Source: Diphasiastrum complanatum (lineage: Eukaryota > Streptophyta > Lycopodiopsida > Lycopodiales > Lycopodiaceae). From it: 64,000 nt of DNA. Shown one piece after another: positions 12,401 to 23,107 of the stretch. The position numbers were made by a program, and so were the translations under genes. The notes beneath the pieces were generated by a model that did no database searches, was not told the origin of the DNA, and worked only from the letters and a program-made list of their open reading frames with translations. Position 1 is the stretch's first letter, and each line of letters starts with the position of its first letter. The stretch is taken from assembly GCA_029204225.1 (NCBI GenBank), contig CM055095.1, forward strand, positions 31,262,936 to 31,326,935, in the 5' to 3' direction.

Positions 12401-15400
12401 CTCTAGGCAAATGAGTTGGCGTAGGCAGTTCATGTTCTTGTAAGGGAATAATCATCATCTTGTTTCTTACAATATATTTTAGTACGTTTAGGAGATCCTA
12501 TCTCATCAAAGATAGCGTCCTTGCTTATGAGTCCCATAGTTGCACCACGATTCAGAATCGCGGTCAAAATCGCGTTTCGGGATTTTCCCAGAATCGTGCG
12601 GAATCGTTTTTTTTTTAAAATTTTTTTAGGCAATATGGGTATTAGATGAAAGCTCTGATTGAGAGCATTATGACTGTGTAGTTTGCCGACTGTTTCGGGT
12701 GCAGGATGGTTCAGTTTAGGTGCATTAATCCTATTATAATGGACAACGGAATTTAGTGTAGACAAGAAACAATGAACATGAATCTGATTCTGATTATAAG
12801 AATGCAAGTACATATGATGGTGCTATCCAACCATGCACCCTGGCAATGGCGATCTAGAATAGACTTTGGATGACTGATTTACACAATAACAGAATGTTGA
12901 GAGAGCGAACAGCCAAAGGACCAAGGGGATGCGAAACACCAAAAAGTGTGTTTTCACTCAGGGATTTGGAAGGCCAAATCATGAAGAGGCCTTACCGTCG
13001 GGGCCGGGGTCTACCGGCAGCCCCCGGACCCCGCCATTGGGGGGCATTGCCCCCTAAACCCCCCACCGGGGGGCTACCGCCCCCCGAACCCCTTGTTTCC
13101 CGAGGGGCTACTGCCCCCCGAACCCCCTAGGACTTCCTGCTATATAGACACTGTAGACAAAAATTCTACCGCCCCCCTGTAGATAAAAATGGGGTCCAAA
13201 TGCACGCCAAGAAGGGCCCAATATTTATGCCCCCAAATGTATGCACATTGCACTCACATCTCCAATGAAATGATTGCAAAAGTGATCATCATCCATACAA
13301 TTGATAGCCCAAACTGTAGGATTAACATTTACTGAAAACCAGAGCAAATAACAACCAGATAGCTACTGAAAATAAGATTTGTTTGTGCCCCATCTATTGC
13401 ACTTTTGAGAGGCAAAACGCTGGTTTGACCATTGATCCCCTAAAAAAATTTCAGCCATAAGCTATTTTTCCAATTTTTTATTTATTTTTTTGCAATTTTG
13501 GGTTCAGAATCGCGACTCGCTGCAACTATGCTTATGACTTGCTTTCCTCAAATGTCTGAATCAGGGACACTTTCTCCAACCACTATAAGCTGTCCTCTAA
13601 GATCTTTTACCCGTGTAAAATAATCCGTCACTGATTCCCCTATATCCATTTTCAAAGTGTGTAACTTATTAGTTAAGAACAAAACCCTAGATTGGTTTAC
13701 ATTCTCATACAAATTCTTGAGAATATCCCAAGCTTCTTTGGGTCGAGCAACATCTCTGATATGTGGAATAATCATATCTTTAACTGATAAGTTAATGATA
13801 TGATGAGCTTTTCTTCACCGTTTCATGTACTCTCTTAATTCTCTATCTTTGTGGATATGTAGCCCAGACATAAGTGAGTTTCACTCAGATCAGTCATGCT
13901 AATCCGCCTCTTGTTCACTTATGAAAACCGTAGCAATTCTGGAACCAACGAAGAAATCCTGGGACCTGATCTTCCTGCGATCTGTCTTGAATCTGAAAAC
14001 CGATTGTCTGTCCAGCAATCAAAATGATCCAAACTCAGCTAACAGTAGTTAGTTGTTTTCAACAATCAAACATATCTTTCTTCAACAATCTTGTTCACTA
14101 ATCTACCTTGCAGATAAAGCCTCCAGCGATCTGTAATGAAGAAATAGCAACCCTCCAACTTAGCTGTTCTGTAGGTCCAACGTCCACTAGCCATCCTTCA
14201 AATTTGTAGCAATTCAATACTATAATCTGCCTAGCAGATTTTGTACCAAATTGTTTCCAAAAGATGATCCCGCTTGTAGCGCACCAACTCCTATGTTCAA
14301 CGCTCAAATCAGAAGCACCTTAGCTCTGATATTGTTAGAGCCCAGTCTCGGCACTAGCATGAGTTCGGCACAACCAGTTACTAGTGGGCCTAAGGCTAAG
14401 TATTGGCAATGGCCGGTGACCGGAGTGGACATCTGTCCCAAGCTAGGACAAGTGCATCACAAGCAATGGCCCGGTGTGACCACCTCACAAGCTATCAGAG
14501 ATGCGGTGAATTGTGACCGTCTAGTCATCAGTGACGAGATGTTAGCAGCAAGTAGCCCGGGTGACCAACCGGGTCACAGGTCTTAGGCGAGGCATCAGGG
14601 TGGTACCCTATGAGTCACTCAGTATTCACAGGTCACAGGTAGCATGCATACCAGGTGGACTGATCACACCCATTGCTGGATGCCATGTGTGAGGTGACAG
14701 GATTAGCAGGTCGCAAGAGCTTTACGACAATTGGTATCATAGCCTAGTTCTAGAGAGAGAGAAAGTGGAGAAAACATCGTTTTTTTCTTAGTTTTCTTGG
14801 GGGATTTCGAAGGGGGGAGTGGGGGGATTGATGCCCAGGGAGCTTTCCTGAGAAATTGAACCCAAAAATAGGGATTTCCAGATCTGAAATTTGAAATTTT
14901 GAATTTTGTGGGAAGCAGAAAAATGGCCATGACTTTCTCTACTCTTATCAGATTGCTTTGAGATTTTGGTAGCTTGTTGGGAGTGCTGAATACTGCTAGG
15001 GAGCTGAAAATCTGAAAAAAAATAATTCAGAAATTCCTGATTTTGTTCAAAACAACATATTTTGGACCTTTTTTCAAACTTTTGGAGTTGAAATGTCATA
15101 ACTTCTTCGTTTCTTGTCTGTTTTGTCTGAAAGTTTGCACGAGGGGTCCTCAGACTACAGCTATACCTCTAGCCCACCTGTAGCCTGGAGATATGGTGAA
15201 TCACTATCGATTCTAGGCTGTTTTTTGCTAGTTTTCGAGAAAAAGAAAACCGAGGAAAATTTCTGATTTCCAGCCTTTTTTTTAACGGCACCAGCATTAG
15301 TACCGCATCTTTTGGAACCAGGGAGTGATCTATCTTCTATAAATCAGGTATTTTTTCCATTTTCCCTCTTTATCAAAAAGTTATGTTTGCCGATTTCTTT

Positions 15401-18400
15401 TTGTGTTATTTTGATTAAGAGAGAATCTCTTTCATTTTCCCCCCATATGCGTCAGTTACCAGCAAAAACAATCAAGATGAATGAACAATAGCAATGCACA
15501 ATAGAACGAAGCAGTAGTGTAGACAAAAACTTGCACTCTGATTGATTGAAAAATGAGTACAATAGCTTGAAGCAACAACGCGAGGCTGTGTATCGAAAAA
15601 TAAGCTTCAGTTGAATGTCGTTGAGCAAAAACTCTAGCATGATTATCTACAGAATGATATTGTTCTTTTAATCTGATCAGGAGCTGACTCTATACATTGA
15701 TGATTGCATGTCAGTGATCAGTACATTGAAAGCATGACATTAATCTACATAATTTACTAGATCCGTCCTACAGTGGTAGCCGTCATTCTGACCATAAATG
15801 TATGTACAGAGTAGGTGGACTGTCAACGTCGCGACGTGGGTCGGATTTTTGGTTGACAGTATCAAAAAATACAATGTATCGAAAATATACAATGACTCGA
15901 GAAATTACGAGACTGACTCGGAAAATTACAACTCGAGTCGAGTCGATCTGGTATCGAGAAATTCTAAAAATACGACTCGAGTCGAGTTGATCCGGTATCG
16001 AGAAATTCTAAAAATACGAGTCGAGTCAAGTCGATCCGGTATCGAGAAATTCTAAAAATACGAGTCGAGTCAAGTCGATCCGGTATCGAGAAATTCTAAA
16101 AATACGAGTCGAGTCGAGTCGAGTGGATCCGGTATCGAGAAAATTGGTTGTGAATTTCGATCTTCTGCTTCAAAATTCGAGTCACCCTTTTTTTTTTTCC
16201 TACTATAAGTATACACAGCTTTCAGGATGCTCATTACCGAATGGTTTGGAGCCCGAGCATTGAAATCCAACACTCCCCCTTAATGTGGATCTTGAAAAAC
16301 TTCGATCTTCAGATTTAGCATATTGTTAAATTTGAGATGGTGCTCCTTGGATAGTGCTTTCGTGAAGTAATCTGCTGCCATAAAATCTATCCTGCAGTAA
16401 ACCAATGACACTTCCTTGCTTTGCACTTTCTCTCTAAGGTAGTGATACCTGATTTTGATATGCTTGCTCCGAGAATGAAATCTCGGATTTAGAGATTGTA
16501 GTTGGATGTGACTGAGCAAAAATATCTGCAAGCAGGTTCCTCAGCCAAATTGCCTCCTTGGTAGCATTCGTGGCAACTATATATTCCGATTCTGTTGATG
16601 ACAATGCTACTGAGGTCTGCTGTCGGCTGTTCCATGAGATTGAGCCTTGATTGAATAAGAATACAAATCCAGAAGTCGATCTTCTGGTATCGATATCTCT
16701 TGCCCTCTGCATCTGTGTAACCCTCGAGAATATTGGCAAATTGGCTGCCTCCATAACAAATGCTAAGATGTTTTGTTGCTTGGACATACTTCATGACCTT
16801 CATGAGTGCTTTCCAATGGGTTGGACCCGATAGGAACTGGTTAAGTGAACTGATTGAGTATGCAAGGTCATGTCGAGTGCAGAGCATTGCATGGATCAAT
16901 GAGCCGATAATGGAGTGAAATGGATACTGCTTCAGACCAGGGTCGAGTGGAAAGTGACTCGATTTGCAGTTGGTCATTCCATATTTTTCCAGCACGTTAA
17001 TGATATATCGTTGCTGACTGATGAAAATCTGTCTGTTGGATCGAATTCGAAAAATTTGAATTCCGAGACAGTGGGCAAGACCCATATCAGTCATTTTGTA
17101 CTCCTGTGCTAGCATGCATTTTGTATCCTTCAATAAATTCAGATTGTTACTAAACAGTAACGTATCATCTACATAAAGAGTGATGATAATGAAGAGATTC
17201 GATACAGACTTGAAATAGACATTCGAGTCTGCCGAGTTTGGAATAAAACCATTCTCGATTAAAAATGCATTCATTTTCTGGAACCAGAACCAGGCTCTTG
17301 GTGAATGTTTCAAACCATACAGAGCCTTGTGAATTTTGCAAACAAGGTGCTCCTTACCCATGAGCTCGTATCCCTCTGGCTGTGACATGTAGATCTCCTC
17401 TTCAATACTCCCATTGAGGAAAGCAGTCTGGACATCCATTTGGTGAACTTCGAGATCTGCTGCAGCTGCATAGGAAAGAAGTAAACGAATCAAAGCATGC
17501 TTGACAACTGGGCTGAAGGTCTCGGAATAATCCAGATCTGGAATCTAAGAGAAGCCTTTGGCAATTAGCCTGGCCTTGTATTGATTTGATTTTCCTTCAG
17601 TATCATACTTCGCTTTGAATATCCATTTGCATGGAATCGGATTTCGATCCTTTGGCAGCTCAGTGATAGTCCACATTTGATTCTCGATCAGAGAATCGAA
17701 TTCTGTGTCCATTGATGCTTTCCATTGATCAGCATCAGGTGTAAACATTTCCTCTGATACGATGTTTGGTTCCAACACAAAATAGCAGGCTGACTCATCC
17801 ATAACTCGGGATGGAGGCTCTCTGGATCTGTTCGATCTTCTGGGCTGAACTTCGATCCTCTGATGCGATTCGAGTCGCTGAGGTTCTGACTCATTTTCCA
17901 AGTCAGTATCAATTTTTTGTTGTTCGATCCTGGAGTTGTTTTCGATACTTGGATCAAAAATTTCTCGAGCTTTCTCCTTGTGGTTGAAAAATTGATCTTC
18001 CACAAAAATGATGTCTCTACTGGTGTAAGCTTTCTGGGTTTGGAAGTGAAATCCTTGATATCATAGAGGGTTGCTAGGATGTCCCAAGCATCCTTAGCAG
18101 TCTGAGCAGCTTGAATATGACTGATTTGGGAGTCTTTGATATTGAGTGTGATTAAGGCAAATGCCTCCATCTTGTTGACTCCATTTGGTGATGATGGCTG
18201 CATCACCCTCAGGATTGACTTTGTGCCACCAACGATGGTCCCACAGTTCTTTGGCAAGTAGAACTACTTTCATCTTGAACTTCTAGAGATGGTAGTTCTC
18301 TCCGTCGAGTTTGTCAATCAGAGATGAACTAGAAGGTGGATCCATTCTGTCGTAGAGAGCGAGATCGTTGGTCGAAACAACGATATCAACATATTGTTGG

Positions 18401-21400
18401 CTGCGCACTTGCTGAAATGATGTCTTGGTAGAAACAGGACTGATAACCGCAATAGAAATGCAGATTACTGAACCACCCGCTCTGATACCATGTCGGAAAA
18501 TGGTAGGTTATCAGAAATGAGTTCTGATACCATGTCGTAAAAACGATGGGAATGCGGAAGGATCGACTGATATCGGATTAGTAGAGATCTGATAGAAACA
18601 GAACTTTGATATCAAATCGGAAATGTGTAATAGCAGCGGAAGTTTTAGCAACGGATGGTTGCGGATCGGAAGTGCGTCAGTTGCCAGCAAAAATAATCAA
18701 GATGAATGAACAGTAGCAATGCACAATAGAACAAAGCAGTAGTGTAGACAAAAACTTGCACTCTGATTGATTGAAAAATGAGTACAATAGCTTGAAGCAA
18801 CAACGTGAGGCTGTGTATCAAAAAATAAGCTTCAGCTGAATGTCGTTGAGCAAAAGCTCTGGCATGATTATCTACAGAATGATACTGTTGTTTTAATCTG
18901 ATCAACTCGGAAAATTACGACTCGAGTCGAGTCGATCCGGTATCGAGAAATTCTAAAACTACGACTCGAGTTGAGTCGATCATCGAGGACTGATGACTTG
19001 CCAAAAGAGGGAAGGATTGTTAGATCCCAGACTCGGCACTAGCATGACCTCAGCACGACCAGTTACTACAGAGCTTGAGGCCAAGTAGTGGCGATGGCCA
19101 GTGATCGGAGAGGACATTTGTCCCAAGCTATGACGGGTGCCTCACAAGCAATGACCCGGTGTGACCGCCTGACAAGCTGCCAGAGACACGGTGGATAGTG
19201 ACCGCCGTGGAATAGCAGGTAGCATGACTCATAGAGAGGGTGCCTACGGTTGGAAGGTTCATTTTACACACCGGCCTTCTTAGTTTCACGAGCTTGGATA
19301 GACAAGTTTGTGACAAATACCATGATAGAATCATGAGCACCATTCAAAAGAGTAAACGAATCTTATTAGTACTCACACACACAACAACAAGATGAGGAGA
19401 ATATCTCAGATTAATCATAAGTCTAAAACTTGCTACAATGGAATAATGGAGGAGGGCGCAGGTGCATCTCCCCAGTGAATAACTCTAACTTAGGTAAAAG
19501 CCCAAAGCTGAACCTAAATCTAGATCCTATACTTGGTAAATTCCCAAGTCAATCACTTAAGCAAATAGTTGTATCCTATAATAGATATGTAGCGCCCTAC
19601 TACATGCAAAATTATTCCATAGCTAATCAAAGCCACACAATAAGCATGTGAGAGGCTCCTAATGGACCGTTTGTCAAAAACGAGCTGGGAAACCTCTTGA
19701 GAATCAATACCAATGACGATGTGTCTTTCTCCATCATGCATAATAGGTACATGCTAGACTACTTAATCCAATTTTTCTTGAGAAGGGAAGAAGTGTTAGG
19801 ATCCGGTCATGGATCTAACAAGTCCCGTTGAGAGCGGTAGCTCCAGAGGTCATAGGATACATACTCAATTTTTGCTACTTACTATATCATAGATATTCTC
19901 ATAATAAATCACTTATGGCATCAACCAAAATTGCCAAAATCAAATTTATAACAGATCTGATGTGTTTGTCAGGTGGCAAAATCTTCGAAACTGAGAGCGT
20001 GAATATTGTCTAAAATCTGCAATACCAAACCAAAGAGATCTAAAGCTGCACTACAGAATTCACTTACAATGTTCGATATTTTTGAGGAAACTTCAAACAT
20101 AGTGACCTAATCGCTTCCACAACTACAATCTTGAACTCGTCAGCTATGTCCGACATGAAATTTGTTATTTGCTTCATGAGGCGATCCACACTAGATTCAT
20201 TTCCAGTCTTCAACAGTGTGGTGATAGCAAGAGTTGCAATGCTGCGATTTTGGTCTGAAATGAGACTTTCCATATCAATGTTGCAGTTTGTCACAGCAAG
20301 AGGATGGGTCATAGCTACCTGTTTTGCAAAATGTCCACAAAGAATTTTTCATGACCACCTCCAAAATGGTCCTAAGCTTGACGGTCTAATGAAACACAAG
20401 GAAAATAGGTAAGTTTAGGCAAATATCAAAATTGATATGCATGAATACTGAGATAGAGACTTCAATGACCTTAACGGGCAGAAACTAAAGAAGTATAAAT
20501 ATTCTGATGAACAGTAAACACATGTTAGAACAAGACACTGAACAATCCACTCTCCTACTACCTTGTTTAGAGTACGGACAGCGGCAAATCTTAAAACTGG
20601 CTTAGATGAGCTCAAAAATAGCTGTAGGACTGTTATTGCTGGCGTCAATTCTCGACTAGTTACCCCACTAAGCTCCGTAACTGCCCGCGCAGCCTCAAGG
20701 GTGACCATGTCCGTCTTATGACGTAAACAGCCCTCTAGATAATCATAAAAAGGACGATCCCCTGTTTGTGTATTAGTTGCTGACTCTTTTATGACCTGCA
20801 TTTAAAGTGTAAGTCTCATTTTGCACTACTTATTGGCAATGCTGTCAAATCATGGTGTATAACTAGCAAATGGATTAAAAGGAAATTAGGCATGAGATTC
20901 CCTTGTTTATGTACCTGACTCGTATAACGAATGAGAAGGCACTGGGCAAGAGGGGATCTAACACTTCCACGAGTAAGACTAGTCACTAACTTGCTTACTG
21001 CCAACCTGTCATTTTGTCGAATCTGTAGGACACCAATGGGAAATCATCTCACAAGTATTAGCAGCACTGGTTGCTTAGAATTACACAACATTGAAGTTAG
21101 GATATACTCAAGCAAAAAGGATGTGCAATCTCCTCTGAAAAAAGCCAACCACAAAGTGTCAAACCCTAATTACATCAGGCAAAAGGATTACAGCTAGCAA
21201 TCCTGTGGGAGCGAATGGGCACGCAAAGCAACTGGAAAAGTGCATTCATAGGTGGAGCACACTTGACAATTCTCTTACTTTGTTGCAAATTCAAACTGAG
21301 AAGGTTCATGAAATAACAGTTACTAAGAAAAAGACCTATTCATAGTTCCTCATTCGGAAAATCTTCAGATTATGAACATCTACTTGACTTTAAACTTTGC

Positions 21401-22817
21401 TCAAATATAAGATTGAAGCATGCATTAAGAATGCCTTCAGATTGAGACAAAGAAAGAGAAAGGAGTTGCTAACCTGATGCAACAAGGCAAGGGCGTGGAA
21501 CTGCACAAGTGAAGCTTTTGATTGCACAGCCTCTTGCACTTCGTTGCTCCACCGCTTGACAATGTCTGGATTAGTCTGGAAGACGTACAGGGAAGGACAC
21601 AAAAATCATCCAAGGATATTCTACACTTTAACCTGGCAGTAACGTTATTTGATTATATCTTCAGGTGCAGAAGAATACCTGAAGAAGATGTATGCCACTG
21701 ACCAACGCGGCACTGGACACTACAGGGTTTTTGTCAACCACTGCTTGCTTAAGGTAACGCTCAATTTGGCCCAGCAAGCCTCCATCTGTTATTCTACACA
21801 GTACCCGAATTGAATTGGCCCGATACAGATCCGTCTTACTGTTCATGTCCTTCATCAATGAACTAGTAACAATAATAACCTGCCAAATGTCGTCTTACAT
21901 GAGATTGTGCAGCCAGACTTACTCATCTGATGTTGCTAAAGACGAAAAAGAGACGTACCTCATCAGATGATGGCGCAATTTCTTTTATCATCAAATATAC
22001 CATGCGCCTCAACCCAACCTCCTTGGATTGGAAGAGCTTTGTGACTGCAAAAAAGACTTCGGTTTCTTCTGTCTGATGGCACAGAAAGAAGAGTATTAAT
22101 AACAGTGACAATTACAAGGTTTAGAAGAAAACCTCAGCTGCTGATATAAGCTAAGTGCAAGAAATCAAGTTTAAATATAGCATCACCTTTGTAAACGTTT
22201 CGCCTTGATTGATCAAGTACAATAGTTTCGTGATAACCTGCATAAAATGACGATTACACAGCTTGCAAGCAAGTGAATAATCTGAGCTTCTAATATAACG
22301 CTATTGTGTTAGGCAAGATCATTAACTAAGAAAGTAATGATGTACCTGTGCACATCTTCTTGCGTCCAGCTGAGGATCGTTAAACACGCGTGCTTCCTGC
22401 AGAACAGCTCCTTTCTCGATGCCATAGAAAGGAGAGTACTCCGCTGAATAATACAATGCAGAATGAGAAGAGTTAGATCAACGCTTCTAAAACGAAGATT
22501 ACAATTCACGAGCCATCACACAAGAATTAAAAACCTAAATCCGAAGCTAAGCTGCCATTATTACCCTCTCAAACAGTCTGGAACATGAATTAACAGATTG
22601 CTATGTCTAGGATTCAGATCCCGGCATTTTCATTCCACACACGAGAAATTCACCATCCGTTGATACACATGATGATAATCAAGCATCCACATTATGCAAA
22701 TCTAACAGAAATGAAGCCAAAAAAAAAAACGTGAATATGAGAAAATTAAGGTTGAGAAACTCTACAATCATCTTCCCGATCATCATCTTTCTTTGGAGGG
22801 GGGTGAATTGAAGCCAT
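6421..22817 (-). CDS. COPG: Coatomer subunit gamma (gamma-COP), 19 exons
   Basis: Gamma-COP is a core subunit of the COPI coat, which carries cargo from Golgi to ER and within the Golgi; its trunk pairs with zeta-COP and contacts Arf1. Exons (minus strand): 22817-22766, 22443-22346, 22237-22187, 22072-21959, 21879-21679, 21575-21474, 21022-20915, 20795-20562, 20318-20068, 10771-10600, 9505-9350, 9192-9142, 8932-8804, 8670-8449, 8295-8164, 7892-7719, 7272-7204, 6907-6737, 6615-6421. They join in frame to 2,682 nt, or 893 aa, close to the plant family length (about 886). Residues 1 to about 540 form the adaptin-like helical trunk ([40 protein letters not shown]). A Lys/Pro/Ala linker covers about 575-620, followed by the two-part appendage, ending AIHEIIANA. 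Every splice site is GT-AG except intron 15. The start is the ATG after a CT-rich leader and gives the acidic N-terminus expected. No frameshift or missing exon was found, so the gene appears functional. Confidence 0.96.
7893..8163 (-). other. Probable GC-AG intron (COPG intron 15)
   Basis: Exon 15 must end after ...EQLLEK to stay in frame with VSVVIDSS of exon 16. The donor there reads AAG|GCAAGC, and staying in the exon reaches a TAA two codons later. No usable GT lies at the homologous join. The acceptor is GAGCAG|GTG. AG|GCAAG is the usual context of the minor GC-AG class spliced by the U2 spliceosome. Confidence 0.8.
10860..12230. other. Intron 9 sequence with no recognised element
   Basis: AT-rich sequence without coding domains. 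A short GC-richer patch at about 11,715-11,810 contains GGTTCGAGC, similar to a pol III B box, but no matching A box or tRNA fold was found. Confidence 0.4.
12240..12532 (-). pseudogene. Copia pol fragment (post-integrase region)
   Basis: The minus strand reads [15 protein letters not shown] near 12,530-12,490. This is the motif (RDxxFDE) that follows the integrase C-terminus and precedes reverse transcriptase in Ty1/copia polyproteins. The frame is soon broken. It is probably part of the same minus-strand copia as the gag at 13,540-14,330, separated by the inverted-repeat element between them and by a large deletion. Confidence 0.6.
12533..13530. mobile_element. Non-autonomous terminal-inverted-repeat DNA element, about 1 kb
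   Basis: CATAGTTGCA at 12,535-12,544 is inverted at 13,521-13,530 (TGCAACTATG). Inverted similarity extends inward through ATTCAGAATCGCG on one side and CGCGATTCTGAAC on the other. Flanking words CTTATGAGT (12,524-12,532) and CTTATGACT (13,531-13,539) look like an 8-9 bp target duplication, as made by hAT or Mutator-like elements. No transposase is present. The interior carries a striking C/G-rich block. Class assignment is inferred from duplication length only. Confidence 0.65.
12985..13135. repeat. CCCCCGAACCCC-type GC-rich repeat block
   Basis: A stretch of degenerate units such as GGGGCTACCGCCCCCCGAAC with C4-C6 and G4-G6 runs, inside an otherwise AT-rich intron. It lies in the core of the inverted-repeat element and could form G-quadruplex or i-motif structures. 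The open frame across it is a by-product of composition. Confidence 0.75.
13540..14332 (-). pseudogene. Copia gag fragment
   Basis: The minus strand encodes a UBN2/copia-type gag segment: [20 protein letters not shown], then [20 protein letters not shown], at about 13,740-13,560. Gag coats element RNA in virus-like particles. The 5' part, toward 14,330, is degenerate. At 14,319-14,332 the strand reads ATATCAGAGCTAAGG, resembling a damaged initiator-tRNA-Met primer site. The element is broken by the inverted-repeat element on one side and by the LTR at 14,333 on the other. Confidence 0.7.
14333..14731 (+). repeat. 5' LTR of a plus-strand retroelement in intron 9
   Basis: Begins TGTTAGAGCCCAGTCTCGG; a diverged copy starts at 19,019 (TGTTAGATCCCAGACTCGG). 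About 200 bp can be aligned by eye, including ACCAGTTACTA and AGCAATGRCCCGGTGTGACC. The end is placed just before the primer-binding site. The right copy is internally rearranged. Confidence 0.65.
14732..14744 (+). promoter_or_regulatory. Primer-binding site (initiator tRNA-Met type)
   Basis: TGGTATCATAGCC differs by one base from the common copia primer site TGGTATCAGAGCC and sits immediately after the LTR. It would prime minus-strand cDNA synthesis. Confidence 0.6.
14745..15448 (+). other. Non-coding leader of the plus-strand retroelement
   Basis: Sequence following the primer site, purine-rich at first (AGAGAGAGAAAGTGGAG). There is no gag or pol domain, so the element was non-autonomous or lost its coding part when the minus-strand copia inserted at about 15,449. 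Confidence 0.45.
15449..16272 (-). repeat. 3' LTR of nested minus-strand copia (truncated)
   Basis: On the minus strand the LTR begins TGTTGGATTTC at 16,272, directly after the purine tract AAGGGGGAG (complement of 16,273-16,281). Its far part (15,449-15,680) matches 18,673-18,902 at about 95% by eye. The terminal bases present in the other copy are missing at 15,449. It contains a 44-bp tandem array. Confidence 0.75.
15942..16140. repeat. 44-bp CpG-rich tandem repeat within LTR
   Basis: About 4.5 copies of a 44-bp unit (GTCGATCCGGTATCGAGAAA, then TTCTAAAAATACGAGTCGAG plus four bases). The partner LTR at 18,905-18,985 has fewer than two copies, so copy number changed after insertion. TCGAGTCGAG words make it locally rich in CpG and TaqI/XhoI-like sites. 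Confidence 0.9.
16282..18257 (-). pseudogene. Copia polyprotein, internally deleted (gag joined to RT-RNase H)
   Basis: Minus-strand order: gag remnant at 18,257-18,010 ([20 protein letters not shown]), then a join straight to the post-integrase motif [10 protein letters not shown] with a frame change, then RT at 18,003-16,790 and RNase H to about 16,290. RT motifs include [30 protein letters not shown] and the catalytic LYVDDTLLF. RNase H shows SSTESEYI and [12 protein letters not shown]. Zinc knuckle, protease and integrase are absent. A TAG interrupts RT near 17,546, before [12 protein letters not shown]. The element cannot move alone. Confidence 0.9.
18479..18534 (-). promoter_or_regulatory. 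Duplicated primer-binding site of the minus-strand copia
   Basis: The complement of 18,479-18,491 reads TGGTATCAGAGCG and that of 18,522-18,534 reads TGGTATCAGAACT. Each is preceded by an LTR-like ending CGACA. A 43-bp duplication has doubled the LTR/primer-site junction. Confidence 0.65.
18535..18985 (-). repeat. 5' LTR of nested minus-strand copia (partial)
   Basis: 18,673-18,902 matches 15,449-15,680, and 18,903-18,985 matches part of the 44-bp array. The segment equivalent to 15,681-15,912 is missing and the outer end is cut off, so this LTR has an internal deletion. Confidence 0.7.
19008..19220 (+). repeat. 3' LTR fragment and purine tract of the plus-strand retroelement
   Basis: AAGAGGGAAGGAT precedes TGTTAGATCCCAG at 19,019, the standard purine-tract/3' LTR order on the plus strand. 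Homology to 14,333-14,540 is lost at about 19,215, so the LTR is truncated and no target duplication could be read. Confidence 0.6.
19221..20060. other. Remaining intron 9 sequence
   Basis: No coding domain was recognised. TGTTAGGATCC and GGATCTAACA at 19,795-19,821 form a small inverted repeat resembling abutting LTR termini, which suggests further degraded LTR material. Confidence 0.35.
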
Positions 22818-22925
22818 TGCGAGACGGATCTGAAAAGGAGAAGGCGAGAATCCTCCTCTTCGCTCGATCGACTCGTCTTCCTTTCCTTTTTCTGTATTTT
22901 CTTCGTCTTCCTCCCGAGCTCCTTT
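22818..22925 (-). promoter_or_regulatory. Probable COPG 5' UTR and core promoter region
   Basis: On the transcript strand the 70 bases before the ATG are rich in C, T and GA clusters (TTCTCGCCTTCTCCTTTTCAG), as in many plant leaders, and the start context is CGCAATGGC. No clear TATA box was found, so the transcription start is not fixed. Confidence 0.45.
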
Positions 22926-22949
22926 AACTGTGACAACTCGATGTACTAC

Positions 22950-23107
22950 TTTGGTAAAGGGCGGCCTTAGGCTTTGGGAAGACCCTCAAACAAGGGCAGC
23001 CTTTAGGCTCTGGGGAGACCCTCAAATAAGGGCTATGATATTGCAATGCATGAGCAATATATCCAAAGCCTGTGAAATTGAAGGTGGGGGGGGGGGGGGG
23101 GGGGGGG
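22950..23107. repeat. Short tandem repeat and 22-G run upstream of COPG
   Basis: GGCTTTGGGAAGACCCTCAA and GGCTCTGGGGAGACCCTCAA start two roughly 36-bp direct repeats at about 22,970 and 23,008. They are followed at 23,086-23,107 by 22 consecutive G. On the COPG sense strand this is a C run about 270 bp before the start codon. Confidence 0.85.

Larger units (their letters stand above)
10772..20067 (-). other. COPG intron 9, 9.3 kb, filled with nested mobile elements
   Basis: The donor ATT|GTAAGT (20,067) and acceptor TAG|AATG (10,772) are both intact, and the split codon TT|A restores Leu before Met. All other COPG introns are about 1.1 kb or shorter. The excess is explained by copia fragments, an LTR pair, a nested minus-strand copia and a terminal-inverted-repeat element. 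Many insertions lie in the same sense as the gene. Confidence 0.9.

Noticed and set aside
12870-13130. Pro/Gly-rich 86-codon plus-strand open frame
   Set aside because: It is explained by the CCCCCGAACCCC repeat composition inside a DNA element; no start context or domain.
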